Source: an uncultured Flavobacteriales bacterium (GTDB lineage Bacteria; Bacteroidota; Bacteroidia; Flavobacteriales_D; Sanyastnellaceae). From it: a stretch of 55,381 nucleotides of DNA. Numbering within the stretch: the first letter of the stretch is position 1; each line of letters opens with the position of its first letter. Under the pieces are notes generated by a model, which did not search any database, was not told the origin of the DNA, and worked only from the letters and a program-made list of their open reading frames with translations. The position numbers and the translations under genes were made by a program. This document shows positions 27,302-36,513 of this stretch, one piece after another. The stretch is taken from the NCBI GenBank assembly GCA_937974555.1, contig CALJKR010000025.1:1-55381 (forward strand). Direction: 5' to 3'.

Positions 27302-28575
27302 ATACGCTTTTTTTTGATAGCCGAAGAAACCAATGGATCATGACCATCATCGCAATTTTATCGATGAATGTGACATTCCAAACCTATGGAATTTTCATTA
27401 TCGGAACGGTGGTGGTCACTTTCTACTTGTATATTCTCAATCACGGAAACGTGGACAATCTTTTTTCGAATGTCATTTTTATGGTACTGTTGGTTAGCGC
27501 AGGCCAGGCCATCGTTTTTGAATCTTTCAATTGGTATAATTTCGGAGGGGTCTTTCTAATTTTCTTGATGCCCTATTTTATCTATGGAAACAATGGGCTC
27601 ACATTTTTTAGGATCTATGTTCGACTGATGTACATATTCTGCGTGATTTCATTGGTTTTTTGGGCGATACAGAACTTAATTCCAGGGAGTGATATTTTAC
27701 TTTCTAAAATTTCTGAGGTATTGGCTTTGGACCCTGGCAGCAATGAAAGTTTGATCATTTACAATGTTGAGCATAGTAAATCTGCTCTTGGATTGTACAA
27801 AAATCCTGGCTTTTTGGCTGAAGGTGGAGTATTTGCTACTTTGATTATTCCAGCTTTGTATTTTGACAATATTCGTAAGATCAATTTCTTCAGTCGTGAG
27901 TCATTGGTTTTTGTATTTACGCTGTTAACCACGGCCTCCACGGCAGGGTATTCCGCATTGATATTTTTTCTGATCATGGTAATGTGGGAGTACCGCAAAA
28001 GAAGTATTTCATTTTTCTTGATTCCCTTAATGGTGTTCTCCATTTACTACGCGGTTGTTGAGTTGCCTTTTATGTACACCAAGGTCACCAAGATGTACAA
28101 CGATGAAATGAACGTATACGAAGACAATAGTCGAGCCACAAGAAAGGGACGTTTCTTAAGTGCTCGCGTGGATATAGATTTGATTATGGAGTATCCTCTT
28201 TTTGGAAAGGGTATATACATGGAATCTCGATACCTAACGGACGAAGAGCGAGAAATTGGATACAGCAATAGTTATATGGGAGTGATTGGTTTGGCATCAC
28301 GATACGGTCTCATCTTGTGGGCAGTTTACTTTTATTTCTTTTTTGCTTTCATAAGACGTTATTTCTATATCCAAAATCCATCACCACAAGGCGGACTTAA
28401 AATATTTAAATTGTGCTTTACTTTGTCTATACTCATGGTGTCCATGGGGCAGAATCCTTTTCCATCTCCCATCTATTTGGTCATGGTCTATTGTGGATAT
28501 TATCTGACACGCCCGCAATTAAATCTTCGTAAACTTGCGATCAGTGAAAATAAGTATAATCACGCCCAACTATAA
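27298..28575 (+). CDS. wzy: Wzy-type O-antigen/EPS polymerase
   Basis: A 425-residue membrane protein with about ten hydrophobic helices and a large polar loop (about residues 250-320) containing ENPLFGKG-like YPLFGKGIYMESR, the hallmark of Wzy/O-antigen ligase proteins, after NPGFLAEGG. It would join flipped repeat units in the periplasm. As usual for this family, sequence similarity is low and the call rests on topology, motif and position in a Wzx/Wza/Wzc operon. Starts by ATGA overlap. Symbol by role. Confidence 0.78.
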   Translation: MNTLFFDSRRNQWIMTIIAILSMNVTFQTYGIFIIGTVVVTFYLYILNHGNVDNLFSNVIFMVLLVSAGQAIVFESFNWYNFGGVFLIFLMPYFIYGNNGLTFFRIYVRLMYIFCVISLVFWAIQNLIPGSDILLSKISEVLALDPGSNESLIIYNVEHSKSALGLYKNPGFLAEGGVFATLIIPALYFDNIRKINFFSRESLVFVFTLLTTASTAGYSALIFFLIMVMWEYRKRSISFFLIPLMVFSIYYAVVELPFMYTKVTKMYNDEMNVYEDNSRATRKGRFLSARVDIDLIMEYPLFGKGIYMESRYLTDEEREIGYSNSYMGVIGLASRYGLILWAVYFYFFFAFIRRYFYIQNPSPQGGLKIFKLCFTLSILMVSMGQNPFPSPIYLVMVYCGYYLTRPQLNLRKLAISENKYNHAQL

Positions 28576-29392
28576 CTACGCGCAGTATCTTCCTGAGTTA
28601 TTGCGAAGTGTTGCTCATCAAGATTATCCGGACATTGAGCATGTAATCGTTGATGATGGTTCTACAGATGAATCTGTGAAGGTGATCCAGCAATTTGCGA
28701 TAGATTTTCCCGGTCGATTTAAGTTAATCCAACAAGCCAATGCGGGGCAATCGGCTGCTCTCAATACGGCCTTGCAGCATGTCACGGGAGATCTTATTCT
28801 TTGGATTAATTCGGATGATTATTTCACAGAAAATATTTTTTCTAAGATTGCGGCTTTTTTTGTTAGCCACGTTGATGTCGATATTCTGGTGGGAGATATT
28901 CATTTTGTTGATTTAGATGGTCGTTTTATATTCACTCACCGCAATCAATATTTTGGATACAGAGAGGCTGCGCTTTTGGGATTTACCATGTTTTTAAGTT
29001 CCAATGCGGTGGTCTGGCGCAAAGAGGCGATGATGGGATTGGCAGGGTTTAGAGCAGACTACAAATGCAACATGGATGGCGAATTTTATTCCCGTTTATT
29101 TTTTAATCGTCGATTGTCCTATAGACCTTGGGCAATCGCCAATTTTAGAAAGCAACCTTTCTCCAAGGCAGCGGAAAATGATGATCGATGGAATGAATTG
29201 ATGTATCGAGAAATCAATCAAGAGCTTGATGAGAACAGGGTTCGCATTGGTATGTCTTCGTGGCCAAATTTTGGGGTTAATGCATTGAAGTATTTGCTTC
29301 GAATCAAACGCGCGGTCATTCGTGTTTTTTCGATGAGAAATTTTAAAAAGAAATTGCAAATCAGGCGCTATCAACAATCACTACCATCATGA
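28544..29392 (+). CDS. Family 2 glycosyltransferase
   Basis: A 282-residue GT-A glycosyltransferase. It begins KISIITPNYNYAQYLPELL and has HVIVDDGSTDES, with the metal-binding acid motif in LILWINSDDYF; the acceptor half contains AVVWRKEAM. No transmembrane segment follows, so it is soluble or peripheral. I chose GTG 28544 (MKISIITP) over the in-frame TTG at 28535 because the family starts directly at this strand; either overlaps the wzy 3' end by 32-41 bases. Linkage unknown. Confidence 0.85.
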   Translation: MKISIITPNYNYAQYLPELLRSVAHQDYPDIEHVIVDDGSTDESVKVIQQFAIDFPGRFKLIQQANAGQSAALNTALQHVTGDLILWINSDDYFTENIFSKIAAFFVSHVDVDILVGDIHFVDLDGRFIFTHRNQYFGYREAALLGFTMFLSSNAVVWRKEAMMGLAGFRADYKCNMDGEFYSRLFFNRRLSYRPWAIANFRKQPFSKAAENDDRWNELMYREINQELDENRVRIGMSSWPNFGVNALKYLLRIKRAVIRVFSMRNFKKKLQIRRYQQSLPS

Positions 29393-30468
29393 AGAAGGCT
29401 ATCATTCTTACTTATATCCCTTCTCCTTATCGCACTGTTGTTTTTGATGAATTAGAAAATCTGGACAACACTGCTTTACAGGTGGTATATATGTCAAAAG
29501 GGGATAGCAAGTTTGATTGGAAGAAGCAGTCTTTTTCTCATCAGCCTATTTTTATTGAGGATCAGATGGCATCCAAGGGGAATTGGTCATTGATTAAGGC
29601 TGTATGGTCATTGCTGAAAAAGGAAAATCCACAAGCGGTCATTACTTGCGGCTTCACATTACCCATGCTGGCCGCCATGTTGTGGGCATTGATCAATGGG
29701 AAGAAGAGGTTGGTCAATACCGATGCTTGGACTAAAATTGAACAGGCTTATTCTTGGAAGCACCGGTGGATTAGAAAGATTATTTACCCATCAGTGCATG
29801 CTGCAATTCCGGTAAGTGAAAAAGGCAAAACGATGTTTAAGCATTATGGTGTTGCAGAAGAAAAAATCTTCATCTCGCATTATGCCATCGATCATGATCA
29901 TTACGTGGCAACTTCTGTTCAGGAAAAGGAATTTGATTTGATTTTTTCAGGTCAGATGATCGAAAGAAAAATGCCGATGTTTTTTGCTCAAGTGGTTCAG
30001 GAACTGAGGAAGCACAAGCCAGATTTAAAGGTTTTGATCATTGGAAATGGAGAACTCAAGGAAACTTTCTTGAACAAGATAAAGGAAACGGGTGTCCATT
30101 GGGAGTATCCGGGTTTTATTCAGCCAGATCAATTGGCGGCATATTATTCCCGAGCCAAGGTTTTACTTTTCCCAACTTTATCGGACTCTTGGGGAGTGGT
30201 GGCCAATGATGCAATGTCTTCCGGAACTTTGGTTATGACCTGCGACAATGCGGGATGTGCGAATGAAATTGTGGAGCATGAAGTCAACGGTTGGGTACTG
30301 CCTTTGGAGACGGATTTATGGGTAAAGTCATTAGAGACAGTCCTTTCAGATGATCAATTGTACCACCGGTTGAGAAGCCAAGCATTGATTCAAGCGGAGA
30401 AGTATCATCCTAAAAAGTCAGCGGAGATGTTACTTGCGGCTATTTCGTTTGTACTTTTACCTGAATGA
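29389..30468 (+). CDS. Family 4 glycosyltransferase
   Basis: A 359-residue GT-B enzyme. The N-terminus IILTYIPSPYRTVVFDEL is typical of the WcaL/RfaB-like GT4 group. The hinge contains FSGQMIERKMP, and the donor site PTLSDSWGVVANDAMSSGTLVMTCDNAG includes the Glu-equivalent Asp and VxNDAM variation of the EX7E motif. Start and stop both overlap neighbours by ATGA. The acceptor is unknown. Confidence 0.86.
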   Translation: MKKAIILTYIPSPYRTVVFDELENLDNTALQVVYMSKGDSKFDWKKQSFSHQPIFIEDQMASKGNWSLIKAVWSLLKKENPQAVITCGFTLPMLAAMLWALINGKKRLVNTDAWTKIEQAYSWKHRWIRKIIYPSVHAAIPVSEKGKTMFKHYGVAEEKIFISHYAIDHDHYVATSVQEKEFDLIFSGQMIERKMPMFFAQVVQELRKHKPDLKVLIIGNGELKETFLNKIKETGVHWEYPGFIQPDQLAAYYSRAKVLLFPTLSDSWGVVANDAMSSGTLVMTCDNAGCANEIVEHEVNGWVLPLETDLWVKSLETVLSDDQLYHRLRSQALIQAEKYHPKKSAEMLLAAISFVLLPE

Positions 30469-31322
30469 AAAGTGTTTACTATTCAGCCTTACACATCTTC
30501 CGAAATCAATGGGTATCCACTTCAAAGGGATTGGCTCTTTATTTCGTTTGGCAATGGGTAAGACGCTTTTCAAAATATCCCCTGCAAATCAATGTCGCCA
30601 AAGGAATTCAAATCCAATTCGCCAGTGCAACATTGGCTCTTGAGGGTGGCACCAAGCTGTACACCCAAGGATTGTACGACGGAAATAACATGCGTTTGGT
30701 GAAACGATATTTTGAACGCAATGATGCCTTGTTCTGGGACGTGGGTTCCAATATCGGTTTGTATTCTTTGATTGCCTCATTAAATCCAAAAGCAAAGGCC
30801 GTGGCGTTTGAACCACATCCGTTCACTTTTCAATTATTGAATCAACAGATAGCCCTGAATCACAGAGAAAATATCTTGCCTGTAAATGTGGGATTGAGCA
30901 ATTTGGATGGTCAAGTGCAATTTCTAAATGTTGCAGGAAGTAGCACCAATGCCATTGTGTTGGATGCAAACAGTATTGCGGAAACCATTACGGTTCCTGT
31001 TGTGCAAGCCGATAGTTTTATCCAAGGAGAGATTCCACATATCGTAAAAATTGATGTTGAGGGTTTTGAACGAGAGGTGCTGTTGGGCTTTCAAAACAAC
31101 ATGGGTCAAGTTAAATTGATCATTGTCGAGGTATCCAATCACCGCGATGAGGTTTATCAAATTCTAAAGAATAATAGATTTGTGGGACCACTGGAATTGG
31201 ATTTGATTCATAAAACCCATCGACCATACCAAGAGGGTAAGTCGATGGAAGATCCCGTATGGATTCATGAAAATAGTCTGCATGAATTTGAAGAACTGAT
31301 TCGACAATATGCAGAAAAATAG
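30465..31322 (+). CDS. FkbM-family methyltransferase
   Basis: A 285-residue SAM-dependent O-methyltransferase of the FkbM type. SAM-binding motif I is FWDVGSNIGLYSL (about residues 88-100), followed by AVAFEPHPFTFQLL with the acidic ribose ligand. The family signature IVKIDVEGFEREVLLGF lies near residue 190. FkbM proteins in glycan clusters usually methylate a sugar hydroxyl, here probably on the repeat unit or chain end (inference). It starts by ATGA overlap and overlaps the next gene by 14 bases. Confidence 0.88.
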   Translation: MKSVYYSALHIFRNQWVSTSKGLALYFVWQWVRRFSKYPLQINVAKGIQIQFASATLALEGGTKLYTQGLYDGNNMRLVKRYFERNDALFWDVGSNIGLYSLIASLNPKAKAVAFEPHPFTFQLLNQQIALNHRENILPVNVGLSNLDGQVQFLNVAGSSTNAIVLDANSIAETITVPVVQADSFIQGEIPHIVKIDVEGFEREVLLGFQNNMGQVKLIIVEVSNHRDEVYQILKNNRFVGPLELDLIHKTHRPYQEGKSMEDPVWIHENSLHEFEELIRQYAEK

Positions 31323-32427
31323 AAAAAAGGTTCTTGCTATTTTGAAGGTTGCTCCTCCCTTAACAGGAGCCACAGCCATCAATCAATCCATCGTAGATTC
31401 TCAAATTAAATGGCCCAATGGAATTTTAGATTTTAAGACCATCAGTTACGCCAATAGTATCCAAGATTTGGGTAGTTTGAAGTGGACCAAGTTTTTAAAA
31501 TTCTTTACTTTTTTCTTTTCAATCCTATTCCAAATTATTCGTGAGAAAATTGACTTGTTGTACTTTCAGATGTCCATATATGGGGCTTCATTTTACAGGG
31601 ATTCGACCCTTTTATTGGTTTCAAAAATTTTCAGGAAAAAGGTGTTGGTTCATCTGCATGGCAAGGGATTGAAATCTTATGGTGAGAGACATGCATTTTA
31701 TCGTTTTTGGATCAAGTGGTTATTGAAGGATCAATCGGCCATCGTACTTACCGAGAGCCAGAAGCAAGATGTACTTTGGATTGGATTTAAAGAGATATTT
31801 GTAATTCCCAATGGCATCGACTATCCCAAGGAAATGCAAAAAGATTGGAGGGTTCATCACCGGGATGGGCCCATTCGCTGGTTGTTTCTATCCAATATGT
31901 TGGAATCAAAAGGCATAGCCGATGCCTTGGCATTGGCGCTTTTATTGAAGAAAAATGACATTCCCTTTCATGTGGATTTAATTGGCAAGGAAGGGGATTA
32001 CAATAGTCAAAGGATTGGTCAATTCATTCATGAAAATGAACTGGACTGTCAAATGGTCTACCATGGCCCACGTTATGGTGAAGAAAAATGGTCGGCGATT
32101 GTGTCTTCTGATGTGTTGGTTTTTCCCACGTACAATGAAGCATTTGGCATTGTCGCCATTGAGGCCATGGCCATGGGAATACCGGTTATAGCATACAAGG
32201 AAGGTGGATTGCCTGAAGTAATTAAGCCGGGTATAAATGGTGTCTTGGTAGACAAAGGAGATCTCGATGGACTGTATGCCGCATTGGTTCGTTTTCAGCA
32301 AAATCCTGATGAAATGCAGGCACTGGGGATGGGGGCGCGACAGCTATTTTTAAGTAAATTTACTTCGCATACATTTATTACAACACTCTATGCGACTTTT
32401 GATCGCGTATTAGCACACAAACAATAG
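31309..32427 (+). CDS. Family 4 glycosyltransferase
   Basis: A 372-residue GT-B glycosyltransferase. N-terminal KVAPPLTGATAINQSI is the GT4 glycine-rich opening. The hinge has WLFLSNMLESKGI and the donor site PTYNEAFGIVAIEAMAMGIPVIAYKEG has a full EX7E-type motif, followed by LPEVIKPGINGVLVDKGD. It overlaps the FkbM gene by 14 bases and ends 2 bases before fnlA. Linkage is unknown. Confidence 0.88.
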   Translation: MQKNRKKVLAILKVAPPLTGATAINQSIVDSQIKWPNGILDFKTISYANSIQDLGSLKWTKFLKFFTFFFSILFQIIREKIDLLYFQMSIYGASFYRDSTLLLVSKIFRKKVLVHLHGKGLKSYGERHAFYRFWIKWLLKDQSAIVLTESQKQDVLWIGFKEIFVIPNGIDYPKEMQKDWRVHHRDGPIRWLFLSNMLESKGIADALALALLLKKNDIPFHVDLIGKEGDYNSQRIGQFIHENELDCQMVYHGPRYGEEKWSAIVSSDVLVFPTYNEAFGIVAIEAMAMGIPVIAYKEGGLPEVIKPGINGVLVDKGDLDGLYAALVRFQQNPDEMQALGMGARQLFLSKFTSHTFITTLYATFDRVLAHKQ

Positions 32428-32429
32428 AC

Positions 32430-33437
32430 ATGGGGAAGAGACTTTTGATTACAGGCGGAACAGGTTCTTTTGGTCAGGCAGTTTTGAATCGATTCATTCA
32501 TTCTGACGACTTTTCTGAAATTAGAATATTTAGTCGCGATGAAAAGAAGCAAGATGATTTGAGAAAAAAGATCAACCACCCCAAAGTCACTTTTTACATT
32601 GGTGATGTACGTGATGAACGCAGTGTGGCTGATGCCATGGTGAACATCGATTTTGTATTTCATGCAGCGGCGCTTAAGCAAGTGCCTTCCTGTGAGTTTT
32701 TCCCCATGGAGGCTGTCAAGACCAATATCTTGGGTACAGAAAATGTTCTGAATGCTGCCATTCAGGCCAAAGTAAAAAAAGTGGTGGTGTTGAGCACAGA
32801 CAAGGCGGCTTATCCCATTAATGCAATGGGGATGTCCAAGGCACTGATGGAAAAAGTGATGATCGCTAAGTCCAGAAATTTAGACGAGAATCAAACCATT
32901 CTATGTGGAACGCGATACGGCAATGTCATGGCTTCTCGTGGATCTGTGATTCCACTTTTTATTGAGCAAATCAAAAGCGGTATGCCTCTGACCATCACCA
33001 ATCCCAACATGACCCGATTCATGATGACTTTGGAAGATGCTGTGGACTTGGTTTTGTTTGCTTTTGATAACGCCAAACAAGGTGATTTGTTTATTCAAAA
33101 ATCACCGGCTTGTACCATCGAGACTTTGGCCAATGCCATGCTTTCATTGTACAATTCCAGCGTGGGTATCAAACCCATTGGCACTCGCCATGGAGAAAAG
33201 TTATTTGAAACTTTGGTCAATAAAGAGGATATGGTGGTGGCGCAAGACCTGGGTATGTATTATCGTATTCCTGCGGATTCAAGAGATCTGCGTTACGATG
33301 ACTACTATTCAACAGGTAATGAGAAAATTGACAAGGTCGAAGAATACAATTCACACAACACCCAACAATTGAATCTAGAAGAAACCAAGGCGCTGTTGCT
33401 CAAATTAACGGAGGTGTCATCGGATTTGTCCAAATAA
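32430..33437 (+). CDS. fnlA: UDP-GlcNAc 4,6-dehydratase / 5-epimerase (FnlA/CapE/WbjB type)
   Basis: A 335-residue extended SDR that starts UDP-L-FucNAc synthesis by inverting 4,6-dehydration of UDP-GlcNAc. The Rossmann motif is TGGTGSFGQAVLNRF. The active site reads STDKAAYPINAMGMSK, in which Met replaces the usual SDR Tyr, as in the FlaA1/CapE group. HAAALKQVPSCEF and KPIGTRHGEKLFETLV are strong family stretches. It is followed at 9 bases by fnlB and then fnlC, the complete three-enzyme pathway. PseB/FlaA1 (pseudaminic acid pathway) is the close alternative, but the two downstream enzymes favour FnlA. Confidence 0.88.
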   Translation: MGKRLLITGGTGSFGQAVLNRFIHSDDFSEIRIFSRDEKKQDDLRKKINHPKVTFYIGDVRDERSVADAMVNIDFVFHAAALKQVPSCEFFPMEAVKTNILGTENVLNAAIQAKVKKVVVLSTDKAAYPINAMGMSKALMEKVMIAKSRNLDENQTILCGTRYGNVMASRGSVIPLFIEQIKSGMPLTITNPNMTRFMMTLEDAVDLVLFAFDNAKQGDLFIQKSPACTIETLANAMLSLYNSSVGIKPIGTRHGEKLFETLVNKEDMVVAQDLGMYYRIPADSRDLRYDDYYSTGNEKIDKVEEYNSHNTQQLNLEETKALLLKLTEVSSDLSK

Positions 33438-33446
33438 GGATCAGAA

Positions 33447-34568
33447 ATGAAAATTGGCGTAACTGGAGCAGAAGGATTTTTAGGCAATGCGCTTTTGCGT
33501 CAATTGCAATTGAATGCGGAAATGCAAGTGGACATTTGTCCTCGATCCAATTGGCAATCCGAACAACAAATGCAAAATTGGGTGTCGGAATTGGATGTGT
33601 TGATTCATCTCGCGGGAAAAAATCGATCTGCTGATCCGAATGAAATTTACACGGTTAATTTGGGGCTGACTCAAAAGCTAATCCATGCTTTGGATGCAGC
33701 CGCTGCCAAGCCCAAGGTCATTTTTTCTTCTTCGATTCAAGAGGAGAAAGACAATATCTACGGAAACTCCAAACGCGATGCCCGCTTGCTCTGGGAGGAT
33801 TGGGCCAATCAAAATCAAGCGGATTTTATCGGTCTTTTAATACCCAATTTGTTTGGACCTTTTGGTCAACCGTTTTATAATTCTGTAGTAGCTACTTTTT
33901 GTCATCAATTGGTGAATGGCGAAAAACCCAATATTCAAGTGGACGCAGTATTGCCGCTCATTTATGTCGATGACTGCGTGCGTCACATTATCCATTGGAC
34001 TTCTCATTTAACAGGTGTTGTGGCGCAATGGACGATGCCCCATGAGTTTGAAGTCAAAGTGTCGGATATTTTAAGTCAATTGAATCATTTTCATGAAGCT
34101 TATTTTCAGCGAGGAGAAATGCCCCAATTGGACTCACGTTGGAGTTTGTACTTATTTGCAACTTTTCAATCCTATATTCCATTTGAAAAATTCTTCCCAT
34201 TTTATTTGAAGAAAAATACGGACCCCAGAGGTTCTTTCGTGGAGATCATTCGATTAAACAGCGGAGGCCAGGTTTCTTTTTCAACCACTGTCCCTGGAAT
34301 TACAAGAGGAAATCATTTTCACACCCGTAAAATGGAGCGATTTGCGGTGATTAGCGGAAAGGCAACCATTGCCTTTAGGAGGGTTGATACCGATGTCGTT
34401 TCAACTTTTGAATTAGATGGAGATAGTCCCTCTTTTGTGGATATGCCCGTTTGGCATACGCACCTGATCACCAACACAGGGGATCAAGAGTTATTGACTA
34501 TGTTTTGGATCAATGAGCATTACAATGCTGAGGATCCTGACACTTATTTTGTGAATGTTAATCCATAA
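33447..34568 (+). CDS. fnlB: UDP-FucNAc pathway reductase/3-epimerase (FnlB/CapF type)
   Basis: A 373-residue two-domain enzyme. Residues 1 to about 245 are an SDR reductase (MKIGVTGAEGFLGNALL, HLAGKNRSADPNEIY) that reduces the 4-keto group. Residues about 255-373 are a metal-binding cupin (DPRGSFVEIIR, RGNHFHTRKMERFAVISG, VWHTHLI) that in CapF performs the C3 epimerisation. This exact order of domains is specific to the CapF/WbjC family. It lies between the FnlA and FnlC genes. The histidines expected for metal binding are present. Confidence 0.9.
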   Translation: MKIGVTGAEGFLGNALLRQLQLNAEMQVDICPRSNWQSEQQMQNWVSELDVLIHLAGKNRSADPNEIYTVNLGLTQKLIHALDAAAAKPKVIFSSSIQEEKDNIYGNSKRDARLLWEDWANQNQADFIGLLIPNLFGPFGQPFYNSVVATFCHQLVNGEKPNIQVDAVLPLIYVDDCVRHIIHWTSHLTGVVAQWTMPHEFEVKVSDILSQLNHFHEAYFQRGEMPQLDSRWSLYLFATFQSYIPFEKFFPFYLKKNTDPRGSFVEIIRLNSGGQVSFSTTVPGITRGNHFHTRKMERFAVISGKATIAFRRVDTDVVSTFELDGDSPSFVDMPVWHTHLITNTGDQELLTMFWINEHYNAEDPDTYFVNVNP

Positions 34569-34571
34569 ATC

Positions 34572-35711
34572 ATGAACATGGAAAAAATCAATTTTAAATT
34601 GGCTGTTGTGGTTGGAACACGACCAGAGATCATCCGACTGTCGCGCGTTTTGGATTTGGCGAACTCCATGGTCAATCTGGTATTGATTCACACAGGTCAG
34701 AATTATGATTATGAATTGAATCAGATTTTTTTTGATGAATTGGGTGTAAAAAGGCCAGATTACTTTCTTGAGGCGGATGTTTCAAGTTTGGGAAGCACGG
34801 TTGGTGATATTTTAAAAAAGGTTGAACCCATTCTAAAAGCAGAAAGGCCAGATGCCTTTTTGGTTTTGGGGGATACCAATTCTTGCCTCTCAGCATACAT
34901 CGCCAAGCGATTGAAGATTCCGGTATTCCACATGGAAGCCGGTAATCGATGTTTTGATTTTAATGTGCCAGAAGAAACCAATAGAAGGATCATAGACCAT
35001 ATAGCGGATTTCAATCTGGTCTACACTGAACACGCGCGCCGGCATCTCATTGCTGAAGGTTTGCCCCAAAGAAGAATATACCTGACGGGCTCTCCGATGA
35101 AAGAGGTCCTCAATGCCTATGCAGACAAGGTGAAACAAAGTTCAATATTGGCGGATTTAAAATTATCCAAGAACCAATATTTTGTTTTCTCGATTCACCG
35201 TGAGGAGAATGTGGATTATCCAGATCAACTCAATAAAATTGTTGAATCCATTCATCATTTATCACAATACTATCCGATACCCTTTGTCTTTTCTTGCCAT
35301 CCAAGAACGTTAAAGCGTATTGAATCCATGCAGCTTCAATTGCCGAGCAATGTGTTGTTATTAAAGCCATTTGGATTCTTTGATTACATCGCTTTGCAGC
35401 AAAATGCAAAGTGCGTGATTTCAGACTCAGGAACCATCAGTGAGGAATCCTCCATGCTGTCTTTCCCTGCTATATCGATACGTGAGAGTATGGAGCGCCC
35501 AGAAGCCCAAGATGCGGGAACCATTATCTTGTCGGGAATTAACAAGGAGGGGGTCCTCAACGCCGTGAAATGGACCATTAGGGAGTTTGAATCTAAAAAC
35601 GAATATTCCAGCATTGCTCCCGATTATCAAATTGAAAATACGGCATGGCGTGTAATGAAATTGATCATTGGTAACGCTGGATTGAACACCAAGTGGAATA
35701 ATCTTTTGTGA
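34572..35711 (+). CDS. fnlC: UDP-N-acetyl-hexosamine 2-epimerase (FnlC/CapG/WbjD type)
   Basis: A 379-residue non-hydrolysing epimerase, the last step to UDP-L-FucNAc (C2 epimerisation of the L-talose intermediate). It has the WecB-fold opening VVVGTRPEIIRLSRVL, then HTGQNYDYELNQIFFDEL, HMEAGNRCFD with EETNRRIIDHIAD, and SDSGTISEESSML for the UDP-binding C-terminal domain. WecB itself (UDP-ManNAc) shares these motifs; LRCFD is usual in WecB and NRCFD in the WbjD/CapG group, which with the context decides the call. Confidence 0.87.
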   Translation: MNMEKINFKLAVVVGTRPEIIRLSRVLDLANSMVNLVLIHTGQNYDYELNQIFFDELGVKRPDYFLEADVSSLGSTVGDILKKVEPILKAERPDAFLVLGDTNSCLSAYIAKRLKIPVFHMEAGNRCFDFNVPEETNRRIIDHIADFNLVYTEHARRHLIAEGLPQRRIYLTGSPMKEVLNAYADKVKQSSILADLKLSKNQYFVFSIHREENVDYPDQLNKIVESIHHLSQYYPIPFVFSCHPRTLKRIESMQLQLPSNVLLLKPFGFFDYIALQQNAKCVISDSGTISEESSMLSFPAISIRESMERPEAQDAGTIILSGINKEGVLNAVKWTIREFESKNEYSSIAPDYQIENTAWRVMKLIIGNAGLNTKWNNLL

Positions 35712-35715
35712 TTGC

Positions 35716-36510
35716 ATGCAACATCTGTATCCCATCGGTTTAAAGGTTTCTGATTTTTCGCAAGAAGAATTGGAAGGCTACGTGGATGATGTTATTCAAA
35801 ATAAAAAAAGAACCGTGGTGTTTGGATACAGCTTGGGCTATATCACATTGTACAAGAAATTTCCTAAACTCTATCAAGAGGTGAATGCCTTTGATTTGAT
35901 GCTTTGTGATGGCGTTCCCTTTCATTGGTTTTTAAATTCATTGGGAATTCGATTACGCAAAGTGATTTCAATTCCTGAGTTCTGTGAATGGATCATCGAA
36001 AGAGCAAACCGCCAAGGTTGGTCGATGATGATCATCGGAGGCACGGCTGAAGTAAATAAAATGGCTACAGAAAACACCCGAAATAGGTTTCCCAATATTC
36101 AGGTTCATGAAGGCAGGGATGGTTATTTTGGAAAGGTCGATGAGCCGCAGGTTTTAAATACAATCAATCGGTTTAAGCCGGATATTTTGTTGGTGGCCAT
36201 GTCCACTCCAATGAAGGAGGAGTTTGTTATAAGGAACAAGTTTCAATTGGGTGCCACGTTGATTATTCCTTGCGGGGGCATGGTAGATGTATTGGCGGGT
36301 AAAACTTCGCGTAGCCCAAAATATATCAAACGAATGGGGCTTGCTACTTTCTATCGGATAGCACAAGAACCCAAAAGGCTGATGCGCACCCACATGAAAA
36401 TGGTATATGAAGCCATTTTTAAATTGATGCCGATTGCCTGGTGGCATTTGATATGGGGAAAAAAGAAGGGAGTGGAAATTTTGATGCGTTATACTAAAAC
36501 GGAGTTGTAG
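35716..36510 (+). CDS. WecG/TagA/CpsF glycosyltransferase (GT26)
   Basis: A 264-residue GT26 enzyme. Signature stretches are LMLCDGVPFHWFLNSLG (with the catalytic Asp expected in this loop), MMIIGGTAEV, the DILLVAMSTPMKEEF strand and an IIPCGGMVDVLAGKTSRSPKYIKRMGLATFYRIAQEPKRL-type C-terminal region. Members add N-acetylmannosamine-type sugars to lipid-linked GlcNAc derivatives, usually as the second sugar, peripheral on the inner membrane. The sugar used here is unknown. It is 4 bases after fnlC. Confidence 0.88.
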   Translation: MQHLYPIGLKVSDFSQEELEGYVDDVIQNKKRTVVFGYSLGYITLYKKFPKLYQEVNAFDLMLCDGVPFHWFLNSLGIRLRKVISIPEFCEWIIERANRQGWSMMIIGGTAEVNKMATENTRNRFPNIQVHEGRDGYFGKVDEPQVLNTINRFKPDILLVAMSTPMKEEFVIRNKFQLGATLIIPCGGMVDVLAGKTSRSPKYIKRMGLATFYRIAQEPKRLMRTHMKMVYEAIFKLMPIAWWHLIWGKKKGVEILMRYTKTEL

Positions 36511-36513
36511 AAT

